Shown here: piece after piece, positions 24,876-34,069 of the stretch
Position numbering within the stretch: the first letter of the stretch is position 1
Layout: every line of letters begins with the position of its first letter
DNA from: RGIG8785 sp045655245
GTDB lineage: Bacteria; Bacillota; Clostridia; RGIG8785
Direction of reading: 5' to 3'
NCBI GenBank assembly: GCA_045655245.1
Contig: JAZOOX010000040.1
Coordinates: 1 to 51,000, forward strand
Length of the DNA stretch: 51,000 nucleotides
Made by a program: the position numbers and the translations under genes
The notes under the pieces: model-generated
Told to the model about the DNA's origin: nothing
The model's database searches: none
Seen by the model: only the letters and a program-made list of their open reading frames with translations

Positions 24876-26147
24876 ATGCAACAGCCGTTGGCGGAGCGAA
24901 TCCGTCCTCAGACGCTGGACGAGGTTTTCGGTCAGGAGCACTTGCTTTCCCAAGGGAAGGTGCTCCGCCGTATCATCGAATCGGGGAAGATCCCCAACAT
25001 GATCTTTTTCGGCCCTTCGGGAACGGGAAAGACCACCGTGGCAAACCTTGCCGCAAAAGCCTCTGACCGCCGCTTGTTTTATCTCAATGCGACTACCGCT
25101 TCGGTTTCGGATATCAAAGAAGTGATCCGCGAATCGGAGGGTCTTCTGTCGCCCAACGGTTGTATCTTATACCTGGACGAAATCCAGAACTTCAACAAAA
25201 AGCAACAGCAATCCCTGCTGGAGTTTATCGAAAACGGTCGCATTACCCTGGTGGCAAGTACCACCGAAAACCCGTATTTTTACATCTACAACGCCATTCT
25301 AAGCCGTTCCACCGTGTTCGAGTTTAAGCCTCTGGGTGCCGATGCGATTTTGAAGGTTTTAAAACGCTGTGTCAAAATCCTTACCGAATCCCATCCCCAA
25401 CGCCCCTTCGTGATCGATGAAGAACAACTGGTCTTTTTAAGCCAGGTCTGCGGCGGGGACGCACGAAAATCCATTAACGCGCTGGAACTGGCATACGATA
25501 CGGTTCTGCCGGACGGTGACGGTATCAGCCGCATCAGCGCCGAACTGTTAGAGGAATGTGCCCGCCGTCGCTCTTTACAATACGACAAGGCGGGGGACAA
25601 CCACTATGATTTGTTAAGCGCCTTCCAAAAGTCCATCCGCGGCAGTGACCCCAACGCGGCGGTCCACTACCTGGCACGGCTTTTGGAATCGGGCGACCTG
25701 CAATCGGTCTGCCGCCGTCTTTTGGTTATTGCGGCAGAGGATGTAGGTCTTGCCTACCCCCAAGCCATCACCGTTGCCAACAGTTGTGTGGAAGCCGCAT
25801 TCCGTCTCGGTCTGCCCGAAGCACGGATCCCTTTGGCTGAAGCGGTATTGCTTTTGGCGTGTTCGCCCAAATCCAACTCCGCCATCACCGCCATTGACGA
25901 AGCCACTGCCGATCTTCACAACCGCGACATCGGTGAGATTCCTGCCCACCTGCGGGACGCCCATTACAGCGGCGCCGCCAAACTCGACCGGGGCATTGGC
26001 TACCAATACCCCCACAGCTACCCCGGCAACTATGTCAAACAGCAATACCTGCCCGATGCCATCCGTGATGCGCAGTACTACCGTGCAGGGAACAATAAGT
26101 TCGAAAACAACCTGAATTCCTACTTAGAAGACTTAAAAAAGAGGTAA
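24876..26147 (+). CDS. rarA: Replication-associated recombination protein RarA (MgsA)
   Basis: 423 residues, AAA+ ATPase of the clamp-loader group acting at stalled forks. Walker A is GPSGTGKTT near residue 48 and Walker B ILYLDEIQNF near 97; sensor region LVASTTENPYFYIYNAILSR. The C-terminal tetramerisation region has GDLQSVCRRLLVIAAEDVGL and the ending typical for the family (YPGNYVKQQYLPD). Start: ATG 24876 with GAGGTGA at 24864-24870; the GTG at 24867 is part of that RBS. It lies 18 bp after glyA. Confidence 0.95.
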   Translation: MQQPLAERIRPQTLDEVFGQEHLLSQGKVLRRIIESGKIPNMIFFGPSGTGKTTVANLAAKASDRRLFYLNATTASVSDIKEVIRESEGLLSPNGCILYLDEIQNFNKKQQQSLLEFIENGRITLVASTTENPYFYIYNAILSRSTVFEFKPLGADAILKVLKRCVKILTESHPQRPFVIDEEQLVFLSQVCGGDARKSINALELAYDTVLPDGDGISRISAELLEECARRRSLQYDKAGDNHYDLLSAFQKSIRGSDPNAAVHYLARLLESGDLQSVCRRLLVIAAEDVGLAYPQAITVANSCVEAAFRLGLPEARIPLAEAVLLLACSPKSNSAITAIDEATADLHNRDIGEIPAHLRDAHYSGAAKLDRGIGYQYPHSYPGNYVKQQYLPDAIRDAQYYRAGNNKFENNLNSYLEDLKKR

Positions 26148-26152
26148 ATTTT

Positions 26153-27457
26153 ATGAAGGAGAAAGCCACGATCAGCCAAGTTTTGCCCGACAGCATCGCC
26201 GAAGAGGCGGGACTGGAACCGGGGGACACTTTGCTCCAAATTGACGGAACGCCGATTGTGGACATCTTTGACTACCGCTTCGGCCTTGCTTCGGGGGAGG
26301 AAGTTACCTTGCTCATCGAGAAGAAAGACGGCTCTTTGGAGGAACTGGTTTTAGAGGACGTGGACGAAGAAGAACTGGGCATTGTATTCGAACGCCCGCT
26401 GATCGACCGCCCCCGTGCCTGTAAAAACCGTTGTGTCTTTTGCTTTATCGACCAACTCCCCAAAGGGATGCGCAAACCGGTCTACTTTAAAGACGACGAT
26501 TACCGCCTTTCCTTTTTGTACGGGAATTATGTCACCCTGACCAATATGACCGAGGACGATTTAAACAAGGTAATTCGGATGCGCCTTTCTCCCATTAATA
26601 TCTCGGTACATACCACCAACCCCGACCTGCGGGTAAAGATGCTTCGAAACCCTACGGCAGACCAAATCCTGCCAAGGATGCAAAAGTTCTTTGATGCCGA
26701 ACTGCCGATGAACGCCCAAATTGTCCTTTGTCCCGACTGGAACGACAAGGACGAACTGGACCGCACCCTTTCGGATTTAAGCAGATTCCTGCCCCACCTG
26801 AAAAGCATTTCGGTGGTTCCGGTGGGCTTGACCGCTTACCGCGAAAAGTTAGCGCCGTTGCGTCCCTTTACCCCCGACGAATGTCACGAGGTGCTGGTGC
26901 AGGTCACCCGCTGGCAGGAACGCTTCTCAGACCTTTGCGGGTCCCGTGTGGTCTATCCCGCCGATGAGTTTTATATTCAATGCGGCGGCATCCCGCCCGC
27001 CTGCACAGCCTACGAGGACTTCCCTCAAATCGAAAACGGCGTGGGAATGATTGCTTCGTTCCGTGATGAATTCCAAACCGCATTGGAAGAACAGCCCCGA
27101 CCGTTACGGTTCAAGCATTGCACCGTTGCAACAGGCGCTTGTGCCGCACCAATGCTGAAATCGCTGATTACACCGCTGACCGATGCGGTCAATGTCACTG
27201 TTATTCCCAACCGCTTTTTCGGCGGCAAGGTCACCGTCTCGGGTTTGCTGACCGGCTCGGATCTGATTGCCGAACTGAAAGGCAGGGACTTGGGGGAAGC
27301 AGTCTATATTTCTGAAAATATGCTCCGGAGCGAGGGGGATCTCTTTTTAGACGATACCGCTCCCGAAACGGTGGCGAACGCCTTGGGCGTTCCCGTGATT
27401 CCCGTCCCTAACGACGGCGGAGCTTTACTACACCACCTTTTGGAAGGAGGAGTTTAA
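26153..27457 (+). CDS. DUF512 family protein: PDZ-like domain plus radical-SAM-like CxxxCxxC
   Basis: 434 residues. The N-terminal 80 residues form a PDZ-like domain (VLPDSIAEEAGLEPGDTLLQ). Next comes CKNRCVFCFIDQLPKGMRK near residues 93-111, a CxxxCxxC cluster as in radical SAM enzymes, and then the conserved DDDYRLSFLYGNYVTLTN. The rest is the DUF512 C-terminal domain. The family is conserved in Firmicutes and some Cyanobacteria, often next to der, and its function is unknown; a role in ribosome or RNA modification would be a guess. RBS GAGGT overlaps the rarA stop, and der follows with no gap. Confidence 0.9.
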   Translation: MKEKATISQVLPDSIAEEAGLEPGDTLLQIDGTPIVDIFDYRFGLASGEEVTLLIEKKDGSLEELVLEDVDEEELGIVFERPLIDRPRACKNRCVFCFIDQLPKGMRKPVYFKDDDYRLSFLYGNYVTLTNMTEDDLNKVIRMRLSPINISVHTTNPDLRVKMLRNPTADQILPRMQKFFDAELPMNAQIVLCPDWNDKDELDRTLSDLSRFLPHLKSISVVPVGLTAYREKLAPLRPFTPDECHEVLVQVTRWQERFSDLCGSRVVYPADEFYIQCGGIPPACTAYEDFPQIENGVGMIASFRDEFQTALEEQPRPLRFKHCTVATGACAAPMLKSLITPLTDAVNVTVIPNRFFGGKVTVSGLLTGSDLIAELKGRDLGEAVYISENMLRSEGDLFLDDTAPETVANALGVPVIPVPNDGGALLHHLLEGGV

Positions 27458-28786
27458 ATGTCAAAACCAATCATTGCCATTGTAGGCCGTCCGAACGTGG
27501 GGAAATCCACCCTCTTCAACCGTATCTTAGGCGACCGCATCTCCATTGTCGAGGACACGCCCGGCGTTACCCGTGACCGTATCTACGGGGAAGGGGAGTG
27601 GCTGGGCCGCAAGTTTATGCTGATTGATACCGGCGGCTTGGAACCCTACAGCAAAGACGAGATTCTGGCAAAAATGCGGATGCAGGCAGAACTGGCCATC
27701 GAAAGTGCCGATGCCATCCTGTTTCTGACCGATATCAAAACGGGAATGACCGCAACCGACCAGGAAATTGCGGCGATGCTCCTGAAATCTCAAAAACCCA
27801 TTGTATTGGCTTGTAACAAGACCGACCAACCGGGCCAGCCCCCGATGGAACTTTATGAGTTCTATAACTTGGGCTTGGGTGACCCGATTCCCATTTCGTC
27901 CACCCACGGTATGGGTCTGGGGGATTTGCTGGAAGCACTTTTCGAACATCTTCCCGAATCCTTGGACGAGGAAGAGGATGACGACGTTATTAAAGTCGCC
28001 ATCATCGGTAAACCCAACGCGGGGAAATCGTCGCTGATCAACCGCATCGTCGGGGAAGAACGGGTCATTGTCAGTAACATTCCCGGTACCACCCGCGACG
28101 CCATTGATACCCCCTTTGAAAAGGACGGGCAAAAGTACCTGCTGATCGACACCGCTGGGATGCGTAAGCGGGGCAAAATCGAAGAAAATATCGAACGCTA
28201 CAGCGTGGTTCGCTCCCTCATGGCAATCGACCGCGCCGATGTTTGTGTCATGATGATCGATGCCACCGAAGGCGTGACCGAGCAGGATACCAAGATCGCG
28301 GGCTACGCCCATGACCAGGGCAAAGGCATGATTGTCGCCGTTAATAAATGGGATTTGCTCCCCAAAGAAAACGGCACCTTCGAAGAATACACCCGCAAGG
28401 TCTACGAAGGCTTTGCCTTTATGCAGTATGCCAAGGTGGTCTGTATCTCCGCCTTGACAGGCCAACGGGTTGACAAGCTCTTCGGGCTGATTCGCTACGT
28501 GGCTGAAAAGAATGCAATGCGGATTTCCACGGGTCTGTTAAACGATGTCCTAAACGAATGTCAGAACCGTGTCCAGCCGCCTACCGACAAGGGTCGCCGC
28601 CTGAAGATCTTCTATATCACACAGGCGTCCACCAAACCGCCGACCTTTATTCTGTTTGTCAATGATAAGGAGTTGGCGCACTTCTCTTACATCCGCTACA
28701 TCGAGAATCGCATCCGCGAGACTTTTGAACTGGACGGCACGCCGCTCCGATTTATCATCCGCGAAAGGGAGCATGAAGGAGAATGA
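27458..28786 (+). CDS. der: Ribosome biogenesis GTPase Der (EngA)
   Basis: 442 residues with two tandem Era-like GTPase domains and a C-terminal KH-like domain. P-loops are GRPNVGKST (residues 9-17) and GKPNAGKSS (near 185). G3 motifs are DTGG and DTAG, G4 motifs NKTD and NKWD. It acts in 50S subunit maturation and is essential in most bacteria. The ATG directly follows the DUF512 stop codon, and its own stop overlaps the plsY start (ATGA). Confidence 0.97.
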   Translation: MSKPIIAIVGRPNVGKSTLFNRILGDRISIVEDTPGVTRDRIYGEGEWLGRKFMLIDTGGLEPYSKDEILAKMRMQAELAIESADAILFLTDIKTGMTATDQEIAAMLLKSQKPIVLACNKTDQPGQPPMELYEFYNLGLGDPIPISSTHGMGLGDLLEALFEHLPESLDEEEDDDVIKVAIIGKPNAGKSSLINRIVGEERVIVSNIPGTTRDAIDTPFEKDGQKYLLIDTAGMRKRGKIEENIERYSVVRSLMAIDRADVCVMMIDATEGVTEQDTKIAGYAHDQGKGMIVAVNKWDLLPKENGTFEEYTRKVYEGFAFMQYAKVVCISALTGQRVDKLFGLIRYVAEKNAMRISTGLLNDVLNECQNRVQPPTDKGRRLKIFYITQASTKPPTFILFVNDKELAHFSYIRYIENRIRETFELDGTPLRFIIREREHEGE

Positions 28787-29403
28787 ATATCTTAGCTTAC
28801 ATTACCAGCGCAGTGATCGCTTATCTGCTGGGGGGATTTAATACCTCCATCGTCATCAGTAAATACTTCCGTCACGAAGACATCCGCAGCCACGGCAGCG
28901 GCAACGCGGGGGCAACCAATGTCCTGCGCACCTACGGCGTCAAAAGCGCTCTTGCCGTTGTGGTAGGCGACTTTTTAAAAGGAGTCATCGCCGTTGTTAT
29001 CGGCGGCGCTATCGGCACCGCCTGGCTGGACGAGCCCTTCCGCGGCATCTGCTTTTTGGTGGCAGGGTTCTTTGTGGTACTGGGTCATATCTACCCCGTC
29101 TTCTTCCGCTTTAGGGGCGGTAAGGGCGTGATGACTACGGGCGCCGTTTTCTGCATCCTGCACCCTTGGTCTTACTTGATTGCTCTGGCTGTTTTTGCCC
29201 TGACCGTGGTGCTGACCCGCTATGTCTCCCTGGGTTCCATTATGGCAGGCGTTGCGTTGATCCTTTGTACCGTCTTTTTTATCGGCACGCTGCCCGCTGT
29301 GGTGTTTGCCTGCCTGACCGTGGCGTTGGCCATTATCAAGCATAGCGGCAACATCAAGAAACTCTTAAACGGCACCGAAAACAAATTTTCGGTTGCCAAA
29401 TAA
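28783..29403 (+). CDS. plsY: Acyl-phosphate:glycerol-3-phosphate acyltransferase PlsY
   Basis: 206 residues, integral membrane with five helices. Conserved loops are GSGNAGATNVLRTYG (residues 39-53), GHIYPVFFRFRGGKGVMTT and the third motif near the end. It makes lysophosphatidic acid, the first committed step of phospholipid synthesis, from acyl phosphate (PlsX product) and glycerol-3-phosphate. It lies directly before gpsA, which makes that glycerol-3-phosphate. Confidence 0.96.
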   Translation: MNILAYITSAVIAYLLGGFNTSIVISKYFRHEDIRSHGSGNAGATNVLRTYGVKSALAVVVGDFLKGVIAVVIGGAIGTAWLDEPFRGICFLVAGFFVVLGHIYPVFFRFRGGKGVMTTGAVFCILHPWSYLIALAVFALTVVLTRYVSLGSIMAGVALILCTVFFIGTLPAVVFACLTVALAIIKHSGNIKKLLNGTENKFSVAK

Positions 29404-29413
29404 GGAGGATACG

Positions 29414-30430
29414 ATGAAAAAAATTGCAGTAATCGGATCGGGCAGTTGGGGGACCGCCATTTCGGTCGTCCTTGCTACCAACGGCCATTCGGTCTATCTT
29501 TGGTCCTATTTCAAAGAAGAATCGGAATGCCTTGCCCGTGACCGTGAAAACAAAGCTGTTCTTCCCGGTGTCCGCTTCCCCGATGCAATCGTTTGCACCC
29601 CGTCCATGGAAACTGCTGTTGCCGATGCCGATTTGGTGGTCCTGGCATCCCCGTCTCACACGGTGCGCAATGTTTGTAAGAGCCTGGCACCTTATTTAAA
29701 ACCCCATCAACCCCTGTTAAACATCGCGAAGGGGTTGGAGACGGATACCCAGCTGCGGTTGAGCCAGGTCATCCGTCAGGAGATTCCCGAAAACCCCATT
29801 GCCGTCATGTCCGGCCCCAGCCATGCCGAGGAGGTGGGGCGTTTTCTGCCCACCACCAATGTTGTGGCATCAGAGGACGAATTCTTGCTACCTTTTGTGC
29901 AGGATATTTTTATGAACAAAGTCTTTCGGGTCTATACCAATCCCGATATGGTGGGGGTCGAAGTAGGGGGCGCGTTGAAAAACGTTATCGCTCTTTGTGC
30001 CGGCATCTCCGACGGTTGCGGATTCGGTGACAATACCAAAGCCGCCTTAATGACCCGCGGCATCACCGAGATCGCCCGCCTGGGCGTGGCGATGGGCGCA
30101 TCGTCTACTACCTTTTTCGGCTTGACGGGAATCGGCGACTTGATCGTTACCTGTACCAGTATGCATAGCCGTAACCGCCGTGCAGGCATCCTGATTGGTC
30201 AGGGAAAATCGCTGGAAGAAACCCTGTCCGAAGTCAAGATGGTGGTGGAAGGGGTCAAAACCACCGAAGCCGCCTATGCGCTCTCGCAAAAATTAGGGAT
30301 TTCAATGCCCATCGTCCAGCAGATGTACGAGGTGCTTTTCCGCGGCAGTGACCCGAAAAAAGCAGCGGAAATCCTGATGCAACGGGAGAAAAAGAGCGAA
30401 TATGAGCCGAATTTGGATTTTTCTTCATAA
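29414..30430 (+). CDS. gpsA: NAD(P)-dependent glycerol-3-phosphate dehydrogenase
   Basis: 338 residues. The N-terminal Rossmann motif is GSGSWGTAI; MSGPSHAEEV and GGALKNVIALCAGISDG (with the catalytic Lys) follow, then FGLTGIGDLIVTC. It reduces dihydroxyacetone phosphate to sn-glycerol-3-phosphate for phospholipids. ATG 29414 has AAGGAGGA directly after the plsY stop; an in-frame TTG inside plsY (29393) is less likely. It is the last gene of the glyA-gpsA run; no strong terminator follows. Confidence 0.96.
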   Translation: MKKIAVIGSGSWGTAISVVLATNGHSVYLWSYFKEESECLARDRENKAVLPGVRFPDAIVCTPSMETAVADADLVVLASPSHTVRNVCKSLAPYLKPHQPLLNIAKGLETDTQLRLSQVIRQEIPENPIAVMSGPSHAEEVGRFLPTTNVVASEDEFLLPFVQDIFMNKVFRVYTNPDMVGVEVGGALKNVIALCAGISDGCGFGDNTKAALMTRGITEIARLGVAMGASSTTFFGLTGIGDLIVTCTSMHSRNRRAGILIGQGKSLEETLSEVKMVVEGVKTTEAAYALSQKLGISMPIVQQMYEVLFRGSDPKKAAEILMQREKKSEYEPNLDFSS

Positions 30431-30456
30431 TTTTTTGGAGAATTTTTAACAAAGTC

Positions 30457-30485
30457 TTGTAATTTGTAAAAAAGTAGTGTAAAAT
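30457..30485 (+). promoter_or_regulatory. gap promoter
   Basis: TTGTAA (30457-30462) and TAAAAT (30480-30485), spacer 17, followed by AGGAGGT before the ATG. Confidence 0.75.
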
Positions 30486-30517
30486 ATAGTAGATTTATTT
30501 TTAGGAGGTAGATTTAA

Positions 30518-31531
30518 ATGGCAGTAAAAGTTGCAATTAACGGATTTGGTCGTATCGGCCGTCTGGCTTTCAGACAGATGTTCGGTGCAGATGGCTACGA
30601 AGTAGTAGCAATCAACGACCTGACCAGCCCTGCAGTATTGGCTCATCTTCTGAAGTACGATTCTTCTCAAGGTAAGTATGCTCTGGCTGAAACGGTAACC
30701 GCCGGTGAAGATTCCATCACCGTAGACGGTAAGACCATCAAAATTTATGCCGAGAAGGACGCTAAGGACCTGCCCTGGGGCGCTTTGGACGTAGACGTTG
30801 TTCTCGAATGCACCGGTTTCTATACTTCCAAGGAAAAGGCTTCTGCTCACATCGCAGCAGGCGCAAAGAAGGTTGTTATCTCTGCTCCCGCAGGTAACGA
30901 TCTGCCCACCATCGTATTTAACGTAAACCATCAGGATCTGAAGGCTACCGACACTGTTATTTCCGCAGCATCCTGCACCCACAACTGCTTGGCTCCCATG
31001 GCTAAGGCTCTGAACGACTACATGCCCGTTAAGAGCGGTATCATGAGCACCATCCACGCTTACACCGGCGACCAGATGACTCTGGACGGTCCTCAGAGAA
31101 AGGGCGATCTGAGAAGATCCCGTGCCGCTGCTGTTAACATCGTTCCCAACTCCACCGGTGCTGCAAAGGCAATCGGCCTGGTTATCCCCGAACTGAACGG
31201 CAAGCTCATCGGCTCTGCACAGCGTGTACCCACCCCCACCGGTTCCACCACCATCCTGGTTGCTACCGTTGAAGGTGCTGCTACTGTTGACGGCATCAAC
31301 GCCGCAATGAAGGCTGCTGCAAACGAATCCTTCGGTTACAACACCGACGAGATCGTTTCTTCCGATATCGTTGGTATGAAGTACGGCTCTTTGTTCGATG
31401 CAACCCAGACCATGGTTGTTGACAACAAGGACGGCACCAGCCTGGTTCAGGTTGTTTCTTGGTACGACAACGAGAACTCCTACACCAGCCAGATGGTAAG
31501 AACCATTAAGTACTTCGCAGAACTCAACTAA
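30518..31531 (+). CDS. gap: Glyceraldehyde-3-phosphate dehydrogenase (glycolytic)
   Basis: 337 residues. NAD-binding INGFGRIGRLAF at the N-terminus; catalytic cysteine in SAASCTHNCLAP (most homologues have TTN); WYDNENSY near the C-terminus. It phosphorylates glyceraldehyde-3-phosphate with NAD+. Codon choice is strongly biased, more so than in its neighbours, as expected for a highly expressed glycolytic gene. It stands alone with its own promoter and terminator; pgk and tpi are not in the window. Confidence 0.97.
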   Translation: MAVKVAINGFGRIGRLAFRQMFGADGYEVVAINDLTSPAVLAHLLKYDSSQGKYALAETVTAGEDSITVDGKTIKIYAEKDAKDLPWGALDVDVVLECTGFYTSKEKASAHIAAGAKKVVISAPAGNDLPTIVFNVNHQDLKATDTVISAASCTHNCLAPMAKALNDYMPVKSGIMSTIHAYTGDQMTLDGPQRKGDLRRSRAAAVNIVPNSTGAAKAIGLVIPELNGKLIGSAQRVPTPTGSTTILVATVEGAATVDGINAAMKAAANESFGYNTDEIVSSDIVGMKYGSLFDATQTMVVDNKDGTSLVQVVSWYDNENSYTSQMVRTIKYFAELN

Positions 31532-31543
31532 TTTCTGCATTTT

Positions 31544-31572
31544 AAAGAGCCGCCTTTCGGGGCGGCTTTTTT
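31544..31572 (+). terminator. gap terminator
   Basis: Stem AGCCGCC / GGCGGCT with a 6-base loop (TTTCGG) and six T after it. Confidence 0.9.
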
Positions 31573-31610
31573 GTATCTTCTTGACGTGTGCTTGATTACT
31601 TGATTGTATG

Positions 31611-31640
31611 AAAAAAGACACCCGAAGGGGTGTCTTTTCT
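31611..31640 (-). terminator. Terminator of the type III glutamine synthetase gene
   Basis: Stem AAAAGACACCC / GGGTGTCTTTT with a GAAG loop, 18 bases past the minus-strand stop codon. Confidence 0.9.
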
Positions 31641-31657
31641 TGATGTAAAGCTTGGGC

Positions 31658-33745
31658 TTATACCCGGAAGAGTAGGTCGCTGTAAGTAGGAATCGGCCAC
31701 AGATCGGTGGGCGTAATGGTCTCCAACTCGTCGGCAATTTTGCGGATGCGGCTCATGACGGGAACGATTACGTCGCCGTAAACACGGGACTTGGACAAAA
31801 CATCCTCTTGCTCCTTTGCCTTTTCCATCCCTCGTTGCAGGGCCTTGACTTCGGCAAACAGGCTTTTGTTCAGCTTGGTGAAACTCTGTAACAACGTCAG
31901 CTCGGTAGAGTAGTCCAGATCCAGATCCAGGCTCTTCTTGTTGCCGATGGCAACTGCCAAACGGTCCGCCGCTTTCAGCGTTGCGGGGAGAATGTCCCTC
32001 TTGATCATTTCGGTTAGCGTCCGTGCTTCGATACGCATGGTTTTAACGTAATTTTCCAGTAAGATCTCGCAACGTGCTTCCAGCTCCACGCGGGAGAGGA
32101 CGTGATGCCGTTCAAAGAGGGCAACGTTCTTCTCGGATGCATACAGGGGTACGCAATCGGGGGTGCTTAAAAGGTTTAAGAGTCCGCGCTTGGCGGCTTC
32201 CTTGACCCATTCCTGTGAGTAGTTGTTGCCGTTAAAGATAATCCGCTTGTGCTTGGTGATGGTTTCGCGGATCAGCTTATTCAGTTCCTTTTTAATGTCC
32301 GCGGCGCCTTCCAAACGATCGGCAAATTGGCGAAGGGACTCGGCAACGATGGTGTTGATGACCATATTGACCCCTGCAATGGACAGGGACGAGCCGGGCA
32401 TTCTGAATTCAAACTTATTCCCTGTAAATGCAAAGGGGGAGGTGCGGTTGCGGTCGGTAGAATCCAGCGAGAACTTGGGCAGCAAGTCTACGCCGATCTC
32501 CAGTTCCTTGCGATGCTTGCCCTGGTAGGATTCGCCGCTTTCGATGGCTTCCAAAATGTCGGTCAGTTCGTCGCCCAGGAAAATCGAAACAATGGCGGGG
32601 GGCGCTTCGTCACCGCCGAGACGGTGATCGTTTCCTGCTCCCGATACGCAGATGCGAAGCAGGTCCTGATGCTCGTCAACAGCCTTAATGACCGCACAAA
32701 GGAACAACAGGAACTGGGCGTTCTCTTGGGGAGAAGCACCGGGCTTTAACAGATTCTCGCCTGTTTCGGGAGCCAAGGACCAGTTGTTGTGTTTGCCCGA
32801 ACCGTTTACCCCTGCAAAAGGCTTTTCGTGAAGGAGACAAACCAGATCGTGTTTTTCGGCAACACGCTTCATGGTCTCCATAACCAACTGGTTGTGGTCG
32901 GCAGCCATGTTGGCGGTGTTGAAAATGGGCGCCAGTTCGTGCTGGGCGGGGGCGGCTTCGTTATGCTTGGTCTTGGCGGAAACGCCTAATTTCCAAAGCT
33001 CAACGTCCAAGTCCCGCATGTAGTTTGCCACACGGGTCTTGATGCTGCCGAAATAATGGTCGTCCATTTCCTGCCCCTTGGGCGGCTTTGCGCCAAGCAA
33101 GGTGCGACCGGTGAAGATCAGGTCTTTCCTTTGATTGTACAGGTTGCGGTCGATCAGAAAATATTCCTGCTCGGCGCCGACCTGGGGAATGACGCGGTGG
33201 ACGTCCTTGCCGAACAATTTCAAGATCCGTACCGCCTCTTTGCTGACCGCATCCAGCGACCGCAAAAGGGGCGTCTTTTTGTCCAACGCTTCGCCGTTAA
33301 AAGAGCAGAAGACGGTGGGGATGTACAGGGTCGAGTCTTTTACAAAAGCATAGGACGAGGGATCCCAGGCGGTATACCCGCGAGCCTCGAAAGTGGCACG
33401 CAATCCGCCCGAGGGGAAGGAGGAGGCGTCGGGCTCACCTTTAATCAGTTCCTTGCCCGAAAACTCCATAATTGCAGTGCCGTTTTTTAAGGGGGTCATA
33501 AAACTGTCGTGCTTCTCGGCGGTGATACCGGTCATCGGCTGGAACCAGTGGGTATAGTGGGTGGCACCCAGTTCGATGGCCCAGTCTTTCATGGCGTTTG
33601 CAATGGTAGTTGCCAAGGAGCTGTCCAAAGGCGCAGAGTTGCGGACGGTGTCCTTTAATGCCTGGTACACCTCTTTGGGCAACCGCTCTTGCATTACTTT
33701 ACTGTCAAACACCAAAGTTCCGAAAATTTCAGGTACATTAATCAT
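31658..33745 (-). CDS. glnN: Glutamine synthetase type III
   Basis: 695 residues, the long GSIII form of Bacteroides, Cyanobacteria and clostridia; it makes glutamine from glutamate, ammonia and ATP. The N-terminal GSIII domain (FGTLVFDSKVMQERLPK) is followed by the catalytic core with PQVGAEQEYFLIDR, ATP/glutamate site NGSGKHNNWSLAP and the SGAGNDHRLGGDEAPPA region; the C-terminus is a helical domain unique to the type. A near-perfect promoter lies upstream on minus. No type I glnA is in the window. Confidence 0.96.
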   Translation of the reverse strand: MINVPEIFGTLVFDSKVMQERLPKEVYQALKDTVRNSAPLDSSLATTIANAMKDWAIELGATHYTHWFQPMTGITAEKHDSFMTPLKNGTAIMEFSGKELIKGEPDASSFPSGGLRATFEARGYTAWDPSSYAFVKDSTLYIPTVFCSFNGEALDKKTPLLRSLDAVSKEAVRILKLFGKDVHRVIPQVGAEQEYFLIDRNLYNQRKDLIFTGRTLLGAKPPKGQEMDDHYFGSIKTRVANYMRDLDVELWKLGVSAKTKHNEAAPAQHELAPIFNTANMAADHNQLVMETMKRVAEKHDLVCLLHEKPFAGVNGSGKHNNWSLAPETGENLLKPGASPQENAQFLLFLCAVIKAVDEHQDLLRICVSGAGNDHRLGGDEAPPAIVSIFLGDELTDILEAIESGESYQGKHRKELEIGVDLLPKFSLDSTDRNRTSPFAFTGNKFEFRMPGSSLSIAGVNMVINTIVAESLRQFADRLEGAADIKKELNKLIRETITKHKRIIFNGNNYSQEWVKEAAKRGLLNLLSTPDCVPLYASEKNVALFERHHVLSRVELEARCEILLENYVKTMRIEARTLTEMIKRDILPATLKAADRLAVAIGNKKSLDLDLDYSTELTLLQSFTKLNKSLFAEVKALQRGMEKAKEQEDVLSKSRVYGDVIVPVMSRIRKIADELETITPTDLWPIPTYSDLLFRV

Positions 33746-33786
33746 CGGTATAATCCTTCTCTCAATGTCATTTTTTAGGGATTTGG

Positions 33787-33821
33787 CATCGATATTGAAA
33801 CATTTTTCATTATAATCGATG
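33787..33821 (-). promoter_or_regulatory. Inverted repeat flanking the glnN -10 box
   Basis: CATCGAT (33787-33793) and ATCGATG (33815-33821) face each other across 21 bases that contain the minus-strand -10 box. It could be a regulator site controlling nitrogen assimilation; it does not match the GlnR consensus TGTNA-N7-TNACA. Confidence 0.4.
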
Positions 33822-33837
33822 AAAATCTCTTTGTCAA
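33809..33837 (-). promoter_or_regulatory. glnN promoter
   Basis: On minus, TTGACA (33837-33832) and TATAAT (33814-33809), spacer 17: a perfect consensus. Confidence 0.9.
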
Positions 33838-33851
33838 GTCATTGTTATTGA

Positions 33852-33872
33852 CACACAACGATCGTTTTTGTG
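33852..33872. promoter_or_regulatory. Imperfect palindrome upstream of the glnN promoter
   Basis: A perfect 10-base palindrome AACGATCGTT (33857-33866) is extended by CACA on the left and TTGTG on the right. It lies 15 bp upstream of the glnN -35 box, a plausible activator or operator position. Confidence 0.35.
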
Positions 33873-34002
33873 CCAAATAACATTTTTCTTTGCCACTTTT
33901 GTGCGGAAACACAGCTTAATAAGCAATTAATATTCCATTCGTACCGATTTTAGACCCTAAAAACAAAAAACCGAAAACAAATGGAAAATTTCTGTAAAGT
34001 GA

Positions 34003-34031
34003 TTGACAATAAAAGCGGAAATAGATATAAT
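34003..34031 (+). promoter_or_regulatory. Promoter of the amino-sugar-type catabolic operon
   Basis: TTGACA (34003-34008) and TATAAT (34026-34031), spacer 17. It leaves a leader of about 200 bases before the first large gene at 34241. Confidence 0.85.
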
Positions 34032-34069
34032 TAAAATGATGGAATATGCAGAGGAAAAAGGGCTTTGCC

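Noticed and set aside
23943..24953. Long antisense reading frame (336 codons) opposite glyA
   Set aside because: Same codon-bias effect against a confidently identified gene; no recognisable domain or start signal.
27527..28465. 312-codon antisense frame opposite der
   Set aside because: It lies fully inside der, has no RBS and the translation is unlike any family.
30446..31621. Long antisense reading frame (391 codons) opposite gap
   Set aside because: It exactly mirrors gap, whose biased codons leave few stops on the other strand. The peptide is low-complexity (Ser/Gly/Val/Asn) and has no RBS or motif.
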